Source: Phytohabitans suffuscus
Lineage (GTDB): Bacteria > Actinomycetota > Actinomycetes > Mycobacteriales > Micromonosporaceae
Reading direction: 5' to 3'
NCBI RefSeq assembly: GCF_011764565.1
Contig: NZ_AP022871.1
Location: 4,030,320 to 4,094,319, forward strand
DNA length: 64,000 nucleotides
The notes beneath the pieces were generated by a model that worked only from the letters and a program-made list of their open reading frames with translations, made no database searches and was not told the DNA's origin. A program made the position numbers and the translations under genes. Positions 8,765 to 18,047 of the stretch are shown here, piece after piece. Position 1 is the first letter of the stretch. Every line of letters begins with the position of its first letter.

Positions 8765-9676
8765 TCAGGCGGTCAGCACCGGCTCCCGGTCGCGGTCCGC
8801 GGCGCGGCGGCGGCCCGTGCGCAGACCGTCGATCGTGAACACGACGAGGGCCAGCCACACCAGCGCGAACCCGGCCAGCCGGGCTGGTGGCATCGGCTCG
8901 TGGAAGATCAGCACGCCGCAGCCGAGCTGCAGGATCGGCGCGATGTACTGCAGGATCCCGATGCCGGTCATCGGGATGCGGTTGGCCGCGCCGGCGAAGA
9001 GCAGCAGCGGGGTGGCGGTGGCCGCGCCGGCCACGACCAGCAGCGCGGTGTGACCGGCCCCCGAGCCGAACGTGGAGTCGCCGCGCGCCGTGAGCCACCC
9101 CAGGTAGGCCAGCGCGGGCAGGGCGAGGACCGCCGACTCCACGAAGAGCCCTTCCGCCGCGGGGAGGCCGAGGCGCTTCTTGACCAGGCTGTACGCGCCG
9201 AAGCTCACGGCGAGAGTGAGCGCGATGAACGGCGGCCGTCCGTAGTCGACGGTCAGCACGGCCACCGCGAGCGTGCCGATGCCGACCGCGGTCCACTGGG
9301 TGGGGTTGAGCCGCTCGCGGAGCGCGACGACGCCGAGCAGCACCATGACCAGCGGGCCGATGAAGTAGCCGAGGGCGGTCTCCACGACGCGTTCGCTGTT
9401 GATGCCGAAGATGTACATGCCCCAGTTGACCGCGATGAGGGCCGAGGCCAGGCTGATGCCGGCGAGCGTGCCGGGGTGGCGGGCCAGCTCGCGCAGGAAC
9501 GGCCAGCGGCGCACCACCGTGAGCAGCAGCGCCACGAACGCCACCGCCCACACCACCCGGTGGGCCAGGATCTCCATCGCGCCCGCGGGCAGCAGGAGCC
9601 GGATGTAGAGCGGGAAGAAGCCCCAGAGGCCGTACGCCACGATGCCGAACAGGTAGCCGCGCTTCAGCTCGCTCAC
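8765..9676 (-). CDS. rarD: RarD/EamA-family membrane transporter
   Basis: RarD protein (drug/metabolite transporter superfamily), about 303 residues with ten predicted membrane helices. The N-terminus KRGYLFGIVAYGLWGFFPLY and the segment NWGMYIFGINSERVVETALG are characteristic of RarD, as is LQYIAPILQL later. Substrate is uncertain; the family name comes from a chloramphenicol-sensitivity phenotype. GTG at 9676 overlaps the stop of the upstream GNAT gene by GTGA, so the two are co-transcribed. A short Arg-rich cytoplasmic tail ends the protein. It converges on the anti-sigma gene, separated by about 85 bp containing two CCCGTGCGGCCGGGC copies. Confidence 0.92.
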   Translation of the reverse strand: MSELKRGYLFGIVAYGLWGFFPLYIRLLLPAGAMEILAHRVVWAVAFVALLLTVVRRWPFLRELARHPGTLAGISLASALIAVNWGMYIFGINSERVVETALGYFIGPLVMVLLGVVALRERLNPTQWTAVGIGTLAVAVLTVDYGRPPFIALTLAVSFGAYSLVKKRLGLPAAEGLFVESAVLALPALAYLGWLTARGDSTFGSGAGHTALLVVAGAATATPLLLFAGAANRIPMTGIGILQYIAPILQLGCGVLIFHEPMPPARLAGFALVWLALVVFTIDGLRTGRRRAADRDREPVLTA

Positions 9677-10119
9677 TGGGAGGCCCGTGCGCGGCGGTAC
9701 TCCATCCAGCGGTCCGGCTCGGCCAGCGGCGTGAACCCGATCTTCGCGTAGACCGTGTGGGCGTCGAGGGTGGCGAGCAGGATGCGGCTCACCCCGCGGC
9801 TCGCGAGGTCCTCGCAGACCCGCTCGACCATCCAGGTGCCCAGCCCCCGGCCACGGGCCGCCCGGTCGATGTAGACGTCGCAGAGCCACGCGAACGTGGC
9901 ACCGTCGGTCACCACGCGCGCGAACCCCACCTGGCCGCCGCCGTCGGGGTGGTAGACCCCGAACAGCAGCGAGCCCGCGAACGACCTGTCGACCGTCTCG
10001 CGGGGGCGACCGACCGCCCAGTAGGCGTCGGTGGAGAGCCACGTGTAGACGAGGTCGGCGTCGACCAGGGCCGGATCGGATGAGAAGACGTACCCCGCGG
10101 AGTGCATGATCGTCGGCAC
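9673..10119 (-). CDS. GNAT-family N-acetyltransferase
   Basis: Single-domain GNAT acetyltransferase of about 148 residues. The acetyl-CoA-binding loop is DRAARGRGLGTWMVE (R-G-x-G-L/I-G type) at about residues 85–99. C-terminal AHTVYAKIGFTPLAEPDRWM matches the YxxxGF/Y element and the R-W-M-E ending common in small GNATs of this group. Substrate unknown. GTG at 10119 or ATG at 10107 could be the start; neither has a strong ribosome-binding site. It is the first gene of a two-gene unit with rarD. Confidence 0.85.
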   Translation of the reverse strand: MPTIMHSAGYVFSSDPALVDADLVYTWLSTDAYWAVGRPRETVDRSFAGSLLFGVYHPDGGGQVGFARVVTDGATFAWLCDVYIDRAARGRGLGTWMVERVCEDLASRGVSRILLATLDAHTVYAKIGFTPLAEPDRWMEYRRARASQ

Positions 10120-10176
10120 GCCCCGGACGCTATCGCGCTGGTCCGCCCCGGTCGCCGGCCAATTCCCAGCCCGTGG

Positions 10177-10554
10177 TCAGTCCTTGTCGCCGACCAGCGC
10201 GTTGAGGACCCAGCTCACGATGCCGACCAGGAGGGCGCCCACGACGGCGCTCGGCCAGAAGTCGTCGACGTGGAACGGGAGCCCGAGCTTGTCCGCGATG
10301 TAGCTCGTCAGGAGAAAGAGCGCGCCGTTGACGACGATCGCCACGAGGCCGAGCGTGAGCACGTAGAACGCGCAGCCCACGACCTTGATGATCGGCCGGA
10401 GCACAGCGTTGATCACGCCGAAGATCACGGCGACGAGTACCAGCGTGAGGACCGCCTCGCCGATCGAGTCGGTGGAGAGAGTGATCCCGGGAACTATGAC
10501 CGTGGTGACCCAGAGCGCGAGGGCGCTGATCGCGAGCCTGATGAGGATGCCCAT
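10177..10554 (-). CDS. Phage-holin-4-like (YvlD family) small membrane protein
   Basis: 125-residue protein with four hydrophobic helices, matching the widespread chromosomal family annotated as 'phage holin family, superfamily IV' or YvlD. Typical features are the start MGILIRLAISALALW, the FGVINAVLRPIIKVVG segment and GALFLLTSYIADKLGL. Despite the name there is no phage context, and the family is thought to act in the envelope; its function is unknown. It is divergent from the eccB gene. Confidence 0.85.
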   Translation of the reverse strand: MGILIRLAISALALWVTTVIVPGITLSTDSIGEAVLTLVLVAVIFGVINAVLRPIIKVVGCAFYVLTLGLVAIVVNGALFLLTSYIADKLGLPFHVDDFWPSAVVGALLVGIVSWVLNALVGDKD

Positions 10555-10668
10555 GGCCGGGGATATTAAGGGACAGCGATCAACACGTGGGGGGCGCTAG
10601 CGTGTTTGTGCCCGTGGTCTCTTCGGGCGCGTGTCGTCGGTGGGGTGCGCTGTCTTTGGGGGTGCGCG

Positions 10669-11930
10669 TTGCCGTCCCGTCAGGATCAGCTCCATTCGCA
10701 CCAGTTTCTCCTGCAGCGTGTCGTGGCCGCCCTGGTGCTGCGCGACCCCGACCCGGGCCGGTCACCGTTCCCCGGGCGGCCGGCGCCGCGGTGGCCAGCG
10801 TGCTGGTGGCGGCGATCGCGGTGGGCGCCGTCGCGCTGTACGGGACGGTGGTGGGCACCGACACCCCGCGCTGGGGCGACGGCCCGGCGGTGCTGGTCGA
10901 GAAGGAGACCGGCGCCCGGCTCGTCTACCGACAGGGCACGCTGCACCCGGTGCCCAACCACGTCTCGGCGCTGCTCGTCCTGGGGCCGGGGGTGGAGACC
11001 GTGCTGGTGCCGCAGGGGTCGATCGAGGGGCTGCCGCGCGGCGTACCCCTGGGGATAGAGAACGCCCCCGACGCCGTGCCCGACCCGCGGCGCCTGGCCA
11101 CCGCGCCCTGGACCGTGTGCTCCACTCCGGACGGCGCCGCGGTCCTGGTCGGCGTGGCCGCCGAGGGTGGCGCGCCGCTCGCCGAGCGCGGCCTGCTGGT
11201 CAGCGCGGGCGGCGACCTCCATCTGGTGTGGGAGCAGCGCCGCCACCTGCTGCGCGACCGCGACCTCGTGCTCTCCGCCCTGGGCTGGACCGCCGAGCGG
11301 CCGGTCGCGGTGGCTCCGGCCCTGCTGGCCGCGCTGCCGGAGGGCACCGATCTCGCCCGCATCCCGATCCCCGGCGCGGGAGGCGACGCGCGTGCCCTGC
11401 CGGGCGCCGCCGTCGGTGACGTCTTCGTGATCGGGTCGCAGGGCGGCGGCCGCCAGTACGCGGTGGCACTCGCCGGTGGCCTCGCCCCGATCACCCAGCT
11501 CCAGGCCGACCTGCTGCTGACCGATCTCGACCAGCGCGAGCCGGTGAAGCTGTCGCAGGGCGAGTACGCCGACCTGCCGCGCCTGGCCGCCCTGGACGCC
11601 GCCGGCCTGCCGCGCGGCACGCCGGCCCTCGCCGCCCCGACCCCGACCGTGTGCGCCACCGTGCCCAGCTCCGGCGTGCGGGTCGGCGGGTCCGTGCCCG
11701 GCACGGGTGTGGTCGTACCGCCCGGCGGGGCCGCGCTCGTCGAGTCGGGCGACACCCTCTATCTGGTCACCGACCGCGGGCGGCGGCACGCCATGTCCGA
11801 CCGCGAGGTGCCGGCTCTGCTCGGGTACGGCGAGGTGCGCCCCGTGCGCCTGCCGCCAGCGGTCGTCGGGCTCGTGCCCGAGGGTGTGCGCCTCGACCCC
11901 GCCGCGGCCCGCGCTCCGCTGGCCGACTGA
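10669..11930 (+). CDS. eccB: Type VII secretion membrane protein EccB (one apparent frameshift)
   Basis: EccB, a membrane component of the ESX/type VII secretion machine with a large periplasmic domain. The N-terminal cytoplasmic signature PSRQDQLHSHQFLLQRV is followed by one membrane helix (VASVLVAAIAVGAVALYG). The family landmark is GPAVLVEKETGARLVYRQG. Two cysteine-bearing regions and C-terminal YLVTDRGRRHAMSDREV repeat blocks follow. The frame breaks near 10774; one extra C in the TTCCCC run restores about 420 residues, somewhat shorter than most EccB proteins (near 480). The TTG at 10669 fits family N-termini; the ribosome-binding site is only G-rich. EccC, EccD, EccE and MycP are not in the window. 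The last codons are duplicated 71 bp downstream. Confidence 0.88.
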
Positions 11931-12012
11931 TGTCGCGGGGTCAGCTGCCACTGCCCCCAACGTCCTCGGTGGCCGCGGCCCGCGCTCCGCTGGCTGACTG
12001 ATGTCGCGGGGT
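11901..12012 (+). repeat. Direct duplication of the eccB 3' end
   Basis: Two 41-bp copies (11901–11941 and 11972–12012), period 71 bp, nearly identical. Each encodes the terminal AAARAPLAD plus stop codon. The second copy is untranslated and sits in the leader of the WXG100 gene. Confidence 0.8.
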
Positions 12013-12089
12013 TATCCACAGGGTCTGTCGATCGAGTGGCCGGATCGCTACGGTCGGTGGCGTCGTCGTCACATCGATGGGGGTGGCTG

Positions 12090-12407
12090 ATGGATCGCAC
12101 CGAAGCCGAGGCCGCGGTGCTGGAGCGCACCGCGGCAAAGTTCGACCAGGTCAATCGCGATCTGGAGGCGATGCTCAAGGCGCTGATGAGCCAGCTCGAA
12201 GTGCTGCGCGGGGCGTGGCAGGGCGCGGGCGGGCGGTCGTTCGAGCAGGTCAAGACGCAGTGGGCCGACGACCAGGCGGTCATCCAGCGCACGCTGGCCG
12301 AGACCGCCGCCGCGCTCCGGGCGGCCGGCCGGGGTTACGACGCGGCCGACGGCCAGGCAGCCGGCCGGCTCGCCGCCACCCATCGCGGCCTTGAGCTGCC
12401 GCTCTGA
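12090..12407 (+). CDS. WXG100-family type VII secretion substrate 1
   Basis: 105-residue all-helical protein with the hairpin-turn motif W-Q-G (RGAWQGAGGRSFEQV) near residue 44, the signature of the WXG100/EsxA-EsxB family. Such proteins are usually secreted as paired helical hairpins through type VII systems. It starts at ATG 12090, lies just after eccB and is followed 17 bp later by a second WXG100 gene, so the two probably form a heterodimer. The C-terminus DGQAAGRLAATHRG lacks an obvious YxxxD/E export signal; GYDAADG is a near match. Which protein is the partner or the carrier of the signal is inference. Confidence 0.88.
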   Translation: MDRTEAEAAVLERTAAKFDQVNRDLEAMLKALMSQLEVLRGAWQGAGGRSFEQVKTQWADDQAVIQRTLAETAAALRAAGRGYDAADGQAAGRLAATHRGLELPL

Positions 12408-12424
12408 GCTGGAGAGGTGTCCCG

Positions 12425-12715
12425 ATGAGCGACAGCCGCCTGGTGGTCAACTTCGCCGCCCTTGCCCAGGCCAGCGCCGACATCCAGCGCGCGCTCGGCC
12501 TGCTCGACTCCCACCTGGGCCAGCTTGAGCGCGACGCCGCGCCGCTCGTGGCCACCTGGGAGGGCGCCGCCCGCGAGGCCTACGACGCCCGCCAGGCCAC
12601 CTGGCGCCGCGCGTCGCGCGATCTGCGGGCGATCCTGCGCGAGATCAAGGTGGCGGTCGACGAGAGCGCCGCCGACTATCACGACACCGAGCGCCGAGCC
12701 GCCGGCCGCTTCTAG
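12425..12715 (+). CDS. WXG100-family type VII secretion substrate 2
   Basis: 96-residue helical protein with the W-E-G turn motif (VATWEGAAREAYDARQ) near residue 43, followed by the YDARQATW helix typical of EsxB-like partners. The C-terminal end has YHDTERRAAGRF, in which YHDTE fits the YxxxD/E secretion signal of type VII substrates. ATG at 12425 is preceded by GGAGAGG. Likely partner of the gene 17 bp upstream. Confidence 0.9.
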   Translation: MSDSRLVVNFAALAQASADIQRALGLLDSHLGQLERDAAPLVATWEGAAREAYDARQATWRRASRDLRAILREIKVAVDESAADYHDTERRAAGRF

Positions 12716-12937
12716 GAAGGAGGGCTGCCGTCGATGTCCCCTTTGGGGTGGTTTAGGGAGCAGTTCGGCGGGCTGCGAGACTGGCCTGTCGGTGTGTCGC
12801 GTCACGTGCGAGGGTGAGACTTGGTGCTGTCGGTGTCCAGGAGGCGATACCCGATACAAGCCGGCCATTGTGATCTTGCTCTTACCTTGTAGGTTGTACG
12901 CGATGCATGTGGCCTGTTCGGTGGAGAGGAGGTGGCC

Positions 12938-15900
12938 GTGACCGAATGGGAGCCGGCCACCGAGGCCGAGGCTGCCATGCGCGAAGCGCTGCGTGGCAGT
13001 GATCAGGAGGAGTACTTCCGGGTCCTCGCGCGCGCCGAGCTGCTGCTGCCGGTCTCGGCTGACTCGATCACCGGCCAGTCGCCGGTCGGTTGGGGCACCT
13101 GGACCACCAGCGGGCGCACACACGTGCTCGCCTTCACGTCCGGCGTCGCGCTGCAGGCGTGCCTGGCGGAAAACGCGGGCTCCGCGCGTCGCATGGCATA
13201 CCAGGAGTTGGCCGCCGCCTGGCCCAACCTCGAGTGGTGGCTGGCCGTCAACCCCGGCCTGCCGATCGAGGGATACCTGCCGGCGTGGTTCGTGACCCAG
13301 CTGGCCCGCGGCGACGTGCGGCTGCCCGGGCGTTCGATGGCCGCCCGCGCGCGCATGGAAAAGGCCGAGTCGGCCGCCCGTGCCCGCGCCACCGCCGTCG
13401 TGCCGGGCCGCATCGCTCCGCCCGGCGCCGAGCCCACCAGCCCCGCTTCCGGACCGGTCCCCACGAGCCCGGCGGGAGCCGGCTACGGTGCGTCCACCCC
13501 GGGCGGCCTGGCCACGGCGGGCGCCGGCGGCCTGACCACGGCCGGTCCCGGTGGCCTGGCGACGCCCACCCAGACCGGCCTCACGGCCGCGGGACCGGGC
13601 GGGTTGAGCACACCTCCCACCAGCGGCCTGCGCGGCGGCCCTGAGCGCGGCGGTCCGGCGGGCGACACGCCGGGCAGCCCGAGCTTCGGCCCCGGCGCCA
13701 GCGTGACCGGTCCGAGCGCCTTCGACCGCGGCAGCGCGGCGGGTGGCTTCGGTCGTGACGGCGCTTCTGGTGGTGCCGGTCCGAGTGGCTTGGAGCGCGG
13801 CGGCGCGGGTGGTTCTGGCCGTGACGGCGCTCCTGGTGGTGCCGGTCCGAGTGGCCCGGACCGCGGCGGCGCGGGTGGCTTTGGCCGTGACGGCGCTTCG
13901 GGCGGTGCCGGTTCGAGCGGCTTCGAGCCTGGTGGCACGCCTGGTGGCGGTTCTGGTGGCTTTGGGCGCGGCAGCGCCGAGGGTGGCGGCTTTGGGCGCG
14001 GCAGCGCTGCGGGTGGCGGCTTTGGGCGCGGCGGCACCGCGGGTGGCGGCGAGAGCGACTTCGGTCGAGGCAACGCGCCCGGCGGCGAGAGCGGCTCTGG
14101 CCGAGGCAACGGGCCCGGCGGCGGCGCGAGCGGCTTCGGCGGTCCGGGCGCAGGCTCGGGCGGCTTCGGGCAGGGCAGTGCGAGTGGCGCGGGTTCCAAT
14201 GACTTCGGTCGGGGCGGTGCGGGCCAGAGCGGATCAGGCGGCTTCGGACCCGGGGGCGCCGGCCAGAGCGGCCCAGGTGGCTTCGGGCAGGGCGGCGAAG
14301 ACCAGGGCGGCAGGCGCCCCGGCGACCCCGCGCAGACCCCGTCCGGGCTCCCGCGCCGTGGCGGCCTCACCAGCGCCGGAGATCAGGGCGGCCCCGGCAC
14401 CAGCGTCGCCGCTCAGCGCGGCTTCGGCACACCCGGCGAGAGTGGCGCGGGCCAGAGCGGTCCCGTGGGCGCTGCGCCGTCAGGCGCTGCATCGTCAGGC
14501 GCGGCAGCGGCGGGCGCGGCAGCCTTGGCCGGCGGACCTGGCCCGGCCAACGGCCCCGGCAACCGGCCGGCGATCCCCGACCGTCACCCGGTCGGCGGTC
14601 CACCCGCGGGTGCGGTCTCGCCGCTCGCGGCCGCGCCACCGTCGGCGATCCCGGACCAGCCCGCGGGGCTGAGCGGGAGTGGCGGCAGCGGGCTCGGCCT
14701 TCCCCGGCGGGTGGCGGGCAGCGGACCAGCGATCCCGCTCGGCCCCATCGGCGCCAACCTCCCCCCGATCAGCCCCGGCCCGGCGCAGGCGGCCACCGCG
14801 GCCCCCACCAGCGCACCGCCAGCCAGCGCATCGCCGGCAAGCGGCCTCCTGGCCAGTGGGCTCCCGGCCAGCGGGCCACCAGCCAGCGCGACGTCCGCCA
14901 GCGCGACGCCCACGAGCGTGACCCCGACGAGCGCCCCGCCGGACAGCGCGCCGAGCAACGGCACGGGCGCCGGAGCGCCCCGTCCATGGGACACCCCGCC
15001 CGCGACCCAGGCCTGGGACCCGGGCACGACGGGCACTGCGACCCAGGCGCGGGACCCCAACTCCACCACCGGCACTCCGACGCAGGCGTGGGATCCGAAC
15101 ACCACGACCGGTACGCCGACGCAGGCATGGGATCCAAACACCACGACCGGCACTCCGACGCAGGCGTGGGATCCGAACACCACGAGCGGTACGCCCACCC
15201 AGCCGTGGGAGACGAGCGCCGCGAGCCCGTTGCCGCGCCGGGAGCCTGCGCCGCCCCCGGCGTCCGCGTCCGCGCCGACGCCTGCGCCTCCTCCTCCGCC
15301 GCCGATCGACCTCAAGCCGGCCAACGACGTGGAAAAGAGCCTGTTGGCGGCCGCGACCGAGGGGAGCACCGACACGTTCCTCTCGACGTTGCTGCTCGCC
15401 AAGGTGCTGCTGCCGGTGTCGCCCGTATCGGCCGATGGCACGCGGCCGGGTGAGCCCGGGTTCGCGTGGCTGACCGAGACGATCGACGGCGAGCCCTACG
15501 TGGTGGTCTTCACCTCGAACGATCGGCTCCGCGACCACCTCGGCGAGACGATCGAGACGATCGACGTCAAGTTCATGCAGCTCATCAAGGCTTGGCCGGA
15601 CCCGGCGTGGTCGTTCGCGGTCAACCCGAGCACCCCCGTCGGCGCCAAGCTGCCCGGTGCGCAGATCCTCGCGCTCGCCAACTGGGCGGCCGACGTCGGG
15701 CTGGGCGGCGACACCGAGGAGATCGAGCCGGCCGCGCGCCCGGCCAAGAAGAGCACGACCCCCGACCCGAGCCAGCCGACGATGATGCAGAAGGTGGTCG
15801 CGCCCAGCCAGGTCGACTACTACATCGAGCGGGGCTACGACCGGGTCTCGGGCTTCGTCCACCGGGCCAACGAGGTCGCCCACCTCAACACGCCGGTGAA

Positions 15901-16254
15901 GATGTACGCGGCGCTCGGCCTGAGCTACGCGGGCTCGGCGTTCAAGCGCGACGCCGACGAGATCTTCGTGCTGCGCTGGCCCGCCTACCGGCCCAGCCTC
16001 TACCGCATCCCGTACGGCGGGCAGAACGAGCCGGCCATGCGCGCGATGGAGGGCTGGGTCATCGAGCGGGCACCGTTCCGGGCAACGGGTTCGCGCCCAG
16101 CGACAGCGGCGACGTGATCGCCGAGTTCAAGGTGGACAGTGCCCGCCTGCCACACGGCGCCCAGCTCTGGCGTATCACGGCGGAAGGCATCGAGACGCTT
16201 GTCGCGCTTCTCGACGCCGACGCTCCCACCTGGCGAAAGGTGGGCGAGGCATGA
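12938..16254 (+). CDS. Large SseB-domain protein with Gly/Ser/Pro-rich repeat linker, type VII-associated (one apparent frameshift)
   Basis: Two SseB-like domains flank a very long low-complexity linker. Domain 1 (about residues 1–140) contains LARAELLLPVSADS and WPNLEWWLAVNPGLPIEGYL. Domain 2 (about 790–930) repeats the pattern with LLAKVLLPVSPVS and WPDPAWSFAVNPSTPVGAKL. The linker of about 600 residues is Gly-rich (GGFGRG-type repeats), then Ala/Pro/Ser-rich, with four TPTQAWDPNTTTG-like repeats. The C-terminal region YYIERGYDRVSGFVHRANEV follows. The frame breaks near 16077; one extra C in TTCCGGGC gives a continuous protein of about 1105 residues ending at 16254. GTG at 12938 fits GGAGAGGAGG at 12923–12932. 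Its position after EccB and WXG100 genes suggests a secretion-linked role; the function is unknown. Confidence 0.75.
15029..15223 (+). repeat. 39-bp tandem repeats within the SseB-protein gene
   Basis: About five units of 39 bp (13 codons), three of them nearly perfect (15068–15106, 15107–15145, 15146–15184), encoding TPTQAWDPNTTTG-like blocks. Outer units are degenerate. The length is a multiple of three, so copy-number change would keep the frame. Confidence 0.85.
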
Positions 16255-16616
16255 TGCGCGACGGCTACGTGGCCCGCTGGCGGGGCCGGGAGTACGAGGC
16301 CAGCCCCGACGGCGAAAGCATGCGCCTCTACCAGCCAGGGCCGGGCGACGAGTTCGAGCAGGTGCGCCCCGGCCGCTTCGTCCGCGTGCTCCCGGTCGCC
16401 GAGCTCGAAGACGTGGCCTACGTGCGCACGACCTGCACGTGGAAGGGCGAGCCGTTCATCGTGCTGGCCGAGCACGACACCTGGCTGCGCGTGGAGTACA
16501 CCGGCGGTCGCTGGCCCACCGCGCAGGCGCTCGGCCTGGAGGAGTTCGACTTCGGCGTCTACCAGGGCTGGGCCCCGGCGGCCGAGGTGAAGGACCTGCG
16601 CGAGCACCGCGTCTAG
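16251..16616 (+). CDS. Hypothetical protein of the SseB/type VII locus
   Basis: 121-residue soluble protein of unknown function. ATG at 16251 overlaps the stop of the SseB-domain gene (GCATGA), so the two are translationally coupled; GAAAGGTGGG lies upstream. The sequence is beta-rich with several Tyr/Trp pairs (MRDGYVARWRGREYEASP, TWLRVEYTGGRWP, FGVYQGWAP) and two Arg-Val runs. There is no signal peptide or membrane segment. I do not recognise a named domain. Coupling suggests it works with the SseB protein. Confidence 0.75.
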   Translation: MMRDGYVARWRGREYEASPDGESMRLYQPGPGDEFEQVRPGRFVRVLPVAELEDVAYVRTTCTWKGEPFIVLAEHDTWLRVEYTGGRWPTAQALGLEEFDFGVYQGWAPAAEVKDLREHRV

Positions 16617-17080
16617 CGGACGGGTTCTCGTCAGAGGATCCAAAGCGAACAGATGTGAGCTACCGCGACGCCCGCGGTGGTCCAGACCGTTGCTCCCGCG
16701 GCCTCACCCTCCGCGGTGCACAACCCCCGCACCCGGCCCGCCTCGGGGGCCTGTCCACAGTGGCCACTGCGGAGGCCGGTTTCTGCTGGTTCGTCGACTC
16801 GCCCCGAAACCTGGCGGCCGCGGAAGGTGAGGCCGAGGGAGCAACGGGTCCGGACCCGGCGGGGCGAAGCCTCGCTCGGTGGAACGCAAGGCACCTTATG
16901 AAGCCCGCATAACGTGCCTCTGGTACCGCTGAGCGGGTTCGGGCGCGCAGAGATTTCGCTGCCGACCTGGCGTGGCCCAGCGCGGGCCTGACTCCATCAT
17001 CGACCTAAGGTGACTGGCATGAGGGCTGGACCACGGCGGGTATCGCGGTAGCTCGAGGTTTCGGACTTGGGTTGGATCGT
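16617..17080. repeat. Gene-free repeat cluster
   Basis: Intergenic 460 bp made of repeats: family A at 16657–16715 (plus), a partial inverted copy at 16819–16858 and a 3' remnant at 17028–17054. A family C motif lies near 16752. A relative of the 26-bp inverted repeat is at 16905–16931. One member of a 96-bp repeat (family D) lies at 16937–17032, with its partner at 27250–27348. No gene is seen. Confidence 0.7.
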
Positions 17081-17989
17081 CTAGGACTTCGCCCAGCGCA
17101 GCACCTCGCCCAGCACCACCTCTGGCGCCTCGACGTGCGGGAAGTGGCCGATGCCTTCGAGCAGGCGCCACTCGTACTGGGCGAGCACGTAGCGGCCGGA
17201 GCCCTGGGCGGTGCGCGGCATTATCGCCTTGTCCAGCTCGCCGTGCAGCTGGAGTGTGGGCGTGACCAGGGGTTTCTGGAGGGCCTTGACGAAGCGGTAG
17301 CCGTGCAGGCGCAGCACCGACCGGAATGCCCAGCGGTATGCCTCCAGCGCGCAGAACGCCGCCTGCGGGATCTGCATCGCCTCGCGGCAGCGTCGCTCGT
17401 AGTCGGGGTAGTCGGGGCTGGCCACCCAGGCGGGGCCGGCGCAGCGGCGCAGAAACGCGCCGACGAGCGCGGCGTCGTCCTTGGTGAGCGCGTGCTCGTA
17501 GCGCGGGATCTGAAACCTGAGCGTCGGCGCCGACGCGGAGAACTGGCCTCGCGGGTCGGCGAAGAGTGCGGCGCGCAGCCGCAGCGGGTGGGCGGCGCCG
17601 AGCACGACGAGACGCCGCACCATCTTGGGGTGGAACGTGGCGGCCGTCCAGCCGAGCATGCCGCCGAAGCCGGTGCCCACGATCACGGCGGAACGCTCGC
17701 CCAGCGCCCGGATCAGGCCGGTCACGTCGGCGGCCATCGTGTAGCCGTCGTAGCCGCGCGGGGGCTTGTCGCTCGCCCCGTACCCGCGCATGTCGACCGC
17801 GACGGCGCGGAAGCCGGCGTCGGCGATGCCCGGCAGCAGGTTGTGCCAGGCCCACCAGAACTCCGGAAAGCCGTGGAGCAGGAGCACCAGCGGACCGGTG
17901 CCGGCCTCGACGGCGTGGAAACGCGTGCCGTTGGCCCCCACGAAACGATGCGTCCAGGGCCCGTCTACCAGGACGCAAGAGTCATCCAT
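17081..17989 (-). CDS. Alpha/beta hydrolase fold protein lacking the nucleophile
   Basis: Epoxide-hydrolase-like alpha/beta hydrolase of 302 residues. It has the HGFP oxyanion motif (LLLHGFPEFWWAWHNLLPG), VDMRGYGASDKP, and a C-terminal LHGELDKAI acid strand followed by EGIGHFPHVEAPE with the catalytic His. The nucleophile elbow reads VIVGTGFGGMLGW: the position that should be Asp or Ser is Gly. It may therefore be catalytically inactive or use another mechanism. ATG at 17989; it is divergent from the C45 acyltransferase gene with 58 bp between. Substrate unknown. Confidence 0.85.
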   Translation of the reverse strand: MDDSCVLVDGPWTHRFVGANGTRFHAVEAGTGPLVLLLHGFPEFWWAWHNLLPGIADAGFRAVAVDMRGYGASDKPPRGYDGYTMAADVTGLIRALGERSAVIVGTGFGGMLGWTAATFHPKMVRRLVVLGAAHPLRLRAALFADPRGQFSASAPTLRFQIPRYEHALTKDDAALVGAFLRRCAGPAWVASPDYPDYERRCREAMQIPQAAFCALEAYRWAFRSVLRLHGYRFVKALQKPLVTPTLQLHGELDKAIMPRTAQGSGRYVLAQYEWRLLEGIGHFPHVEAPEVVLGEVLRWAKS

Positions 17990-18047
17990 GCGCCCAGCGT
18001 ACGGTCCGGCCGTGCCACCTGTCCGAACGCGCCGTTACGGTCGTGAG

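Noticed and set aside
10177..10554. Prophage remnant (holin)
   Set aside because: Belongs to the YvlD-type chromosomal family; no other phage genes nearby.
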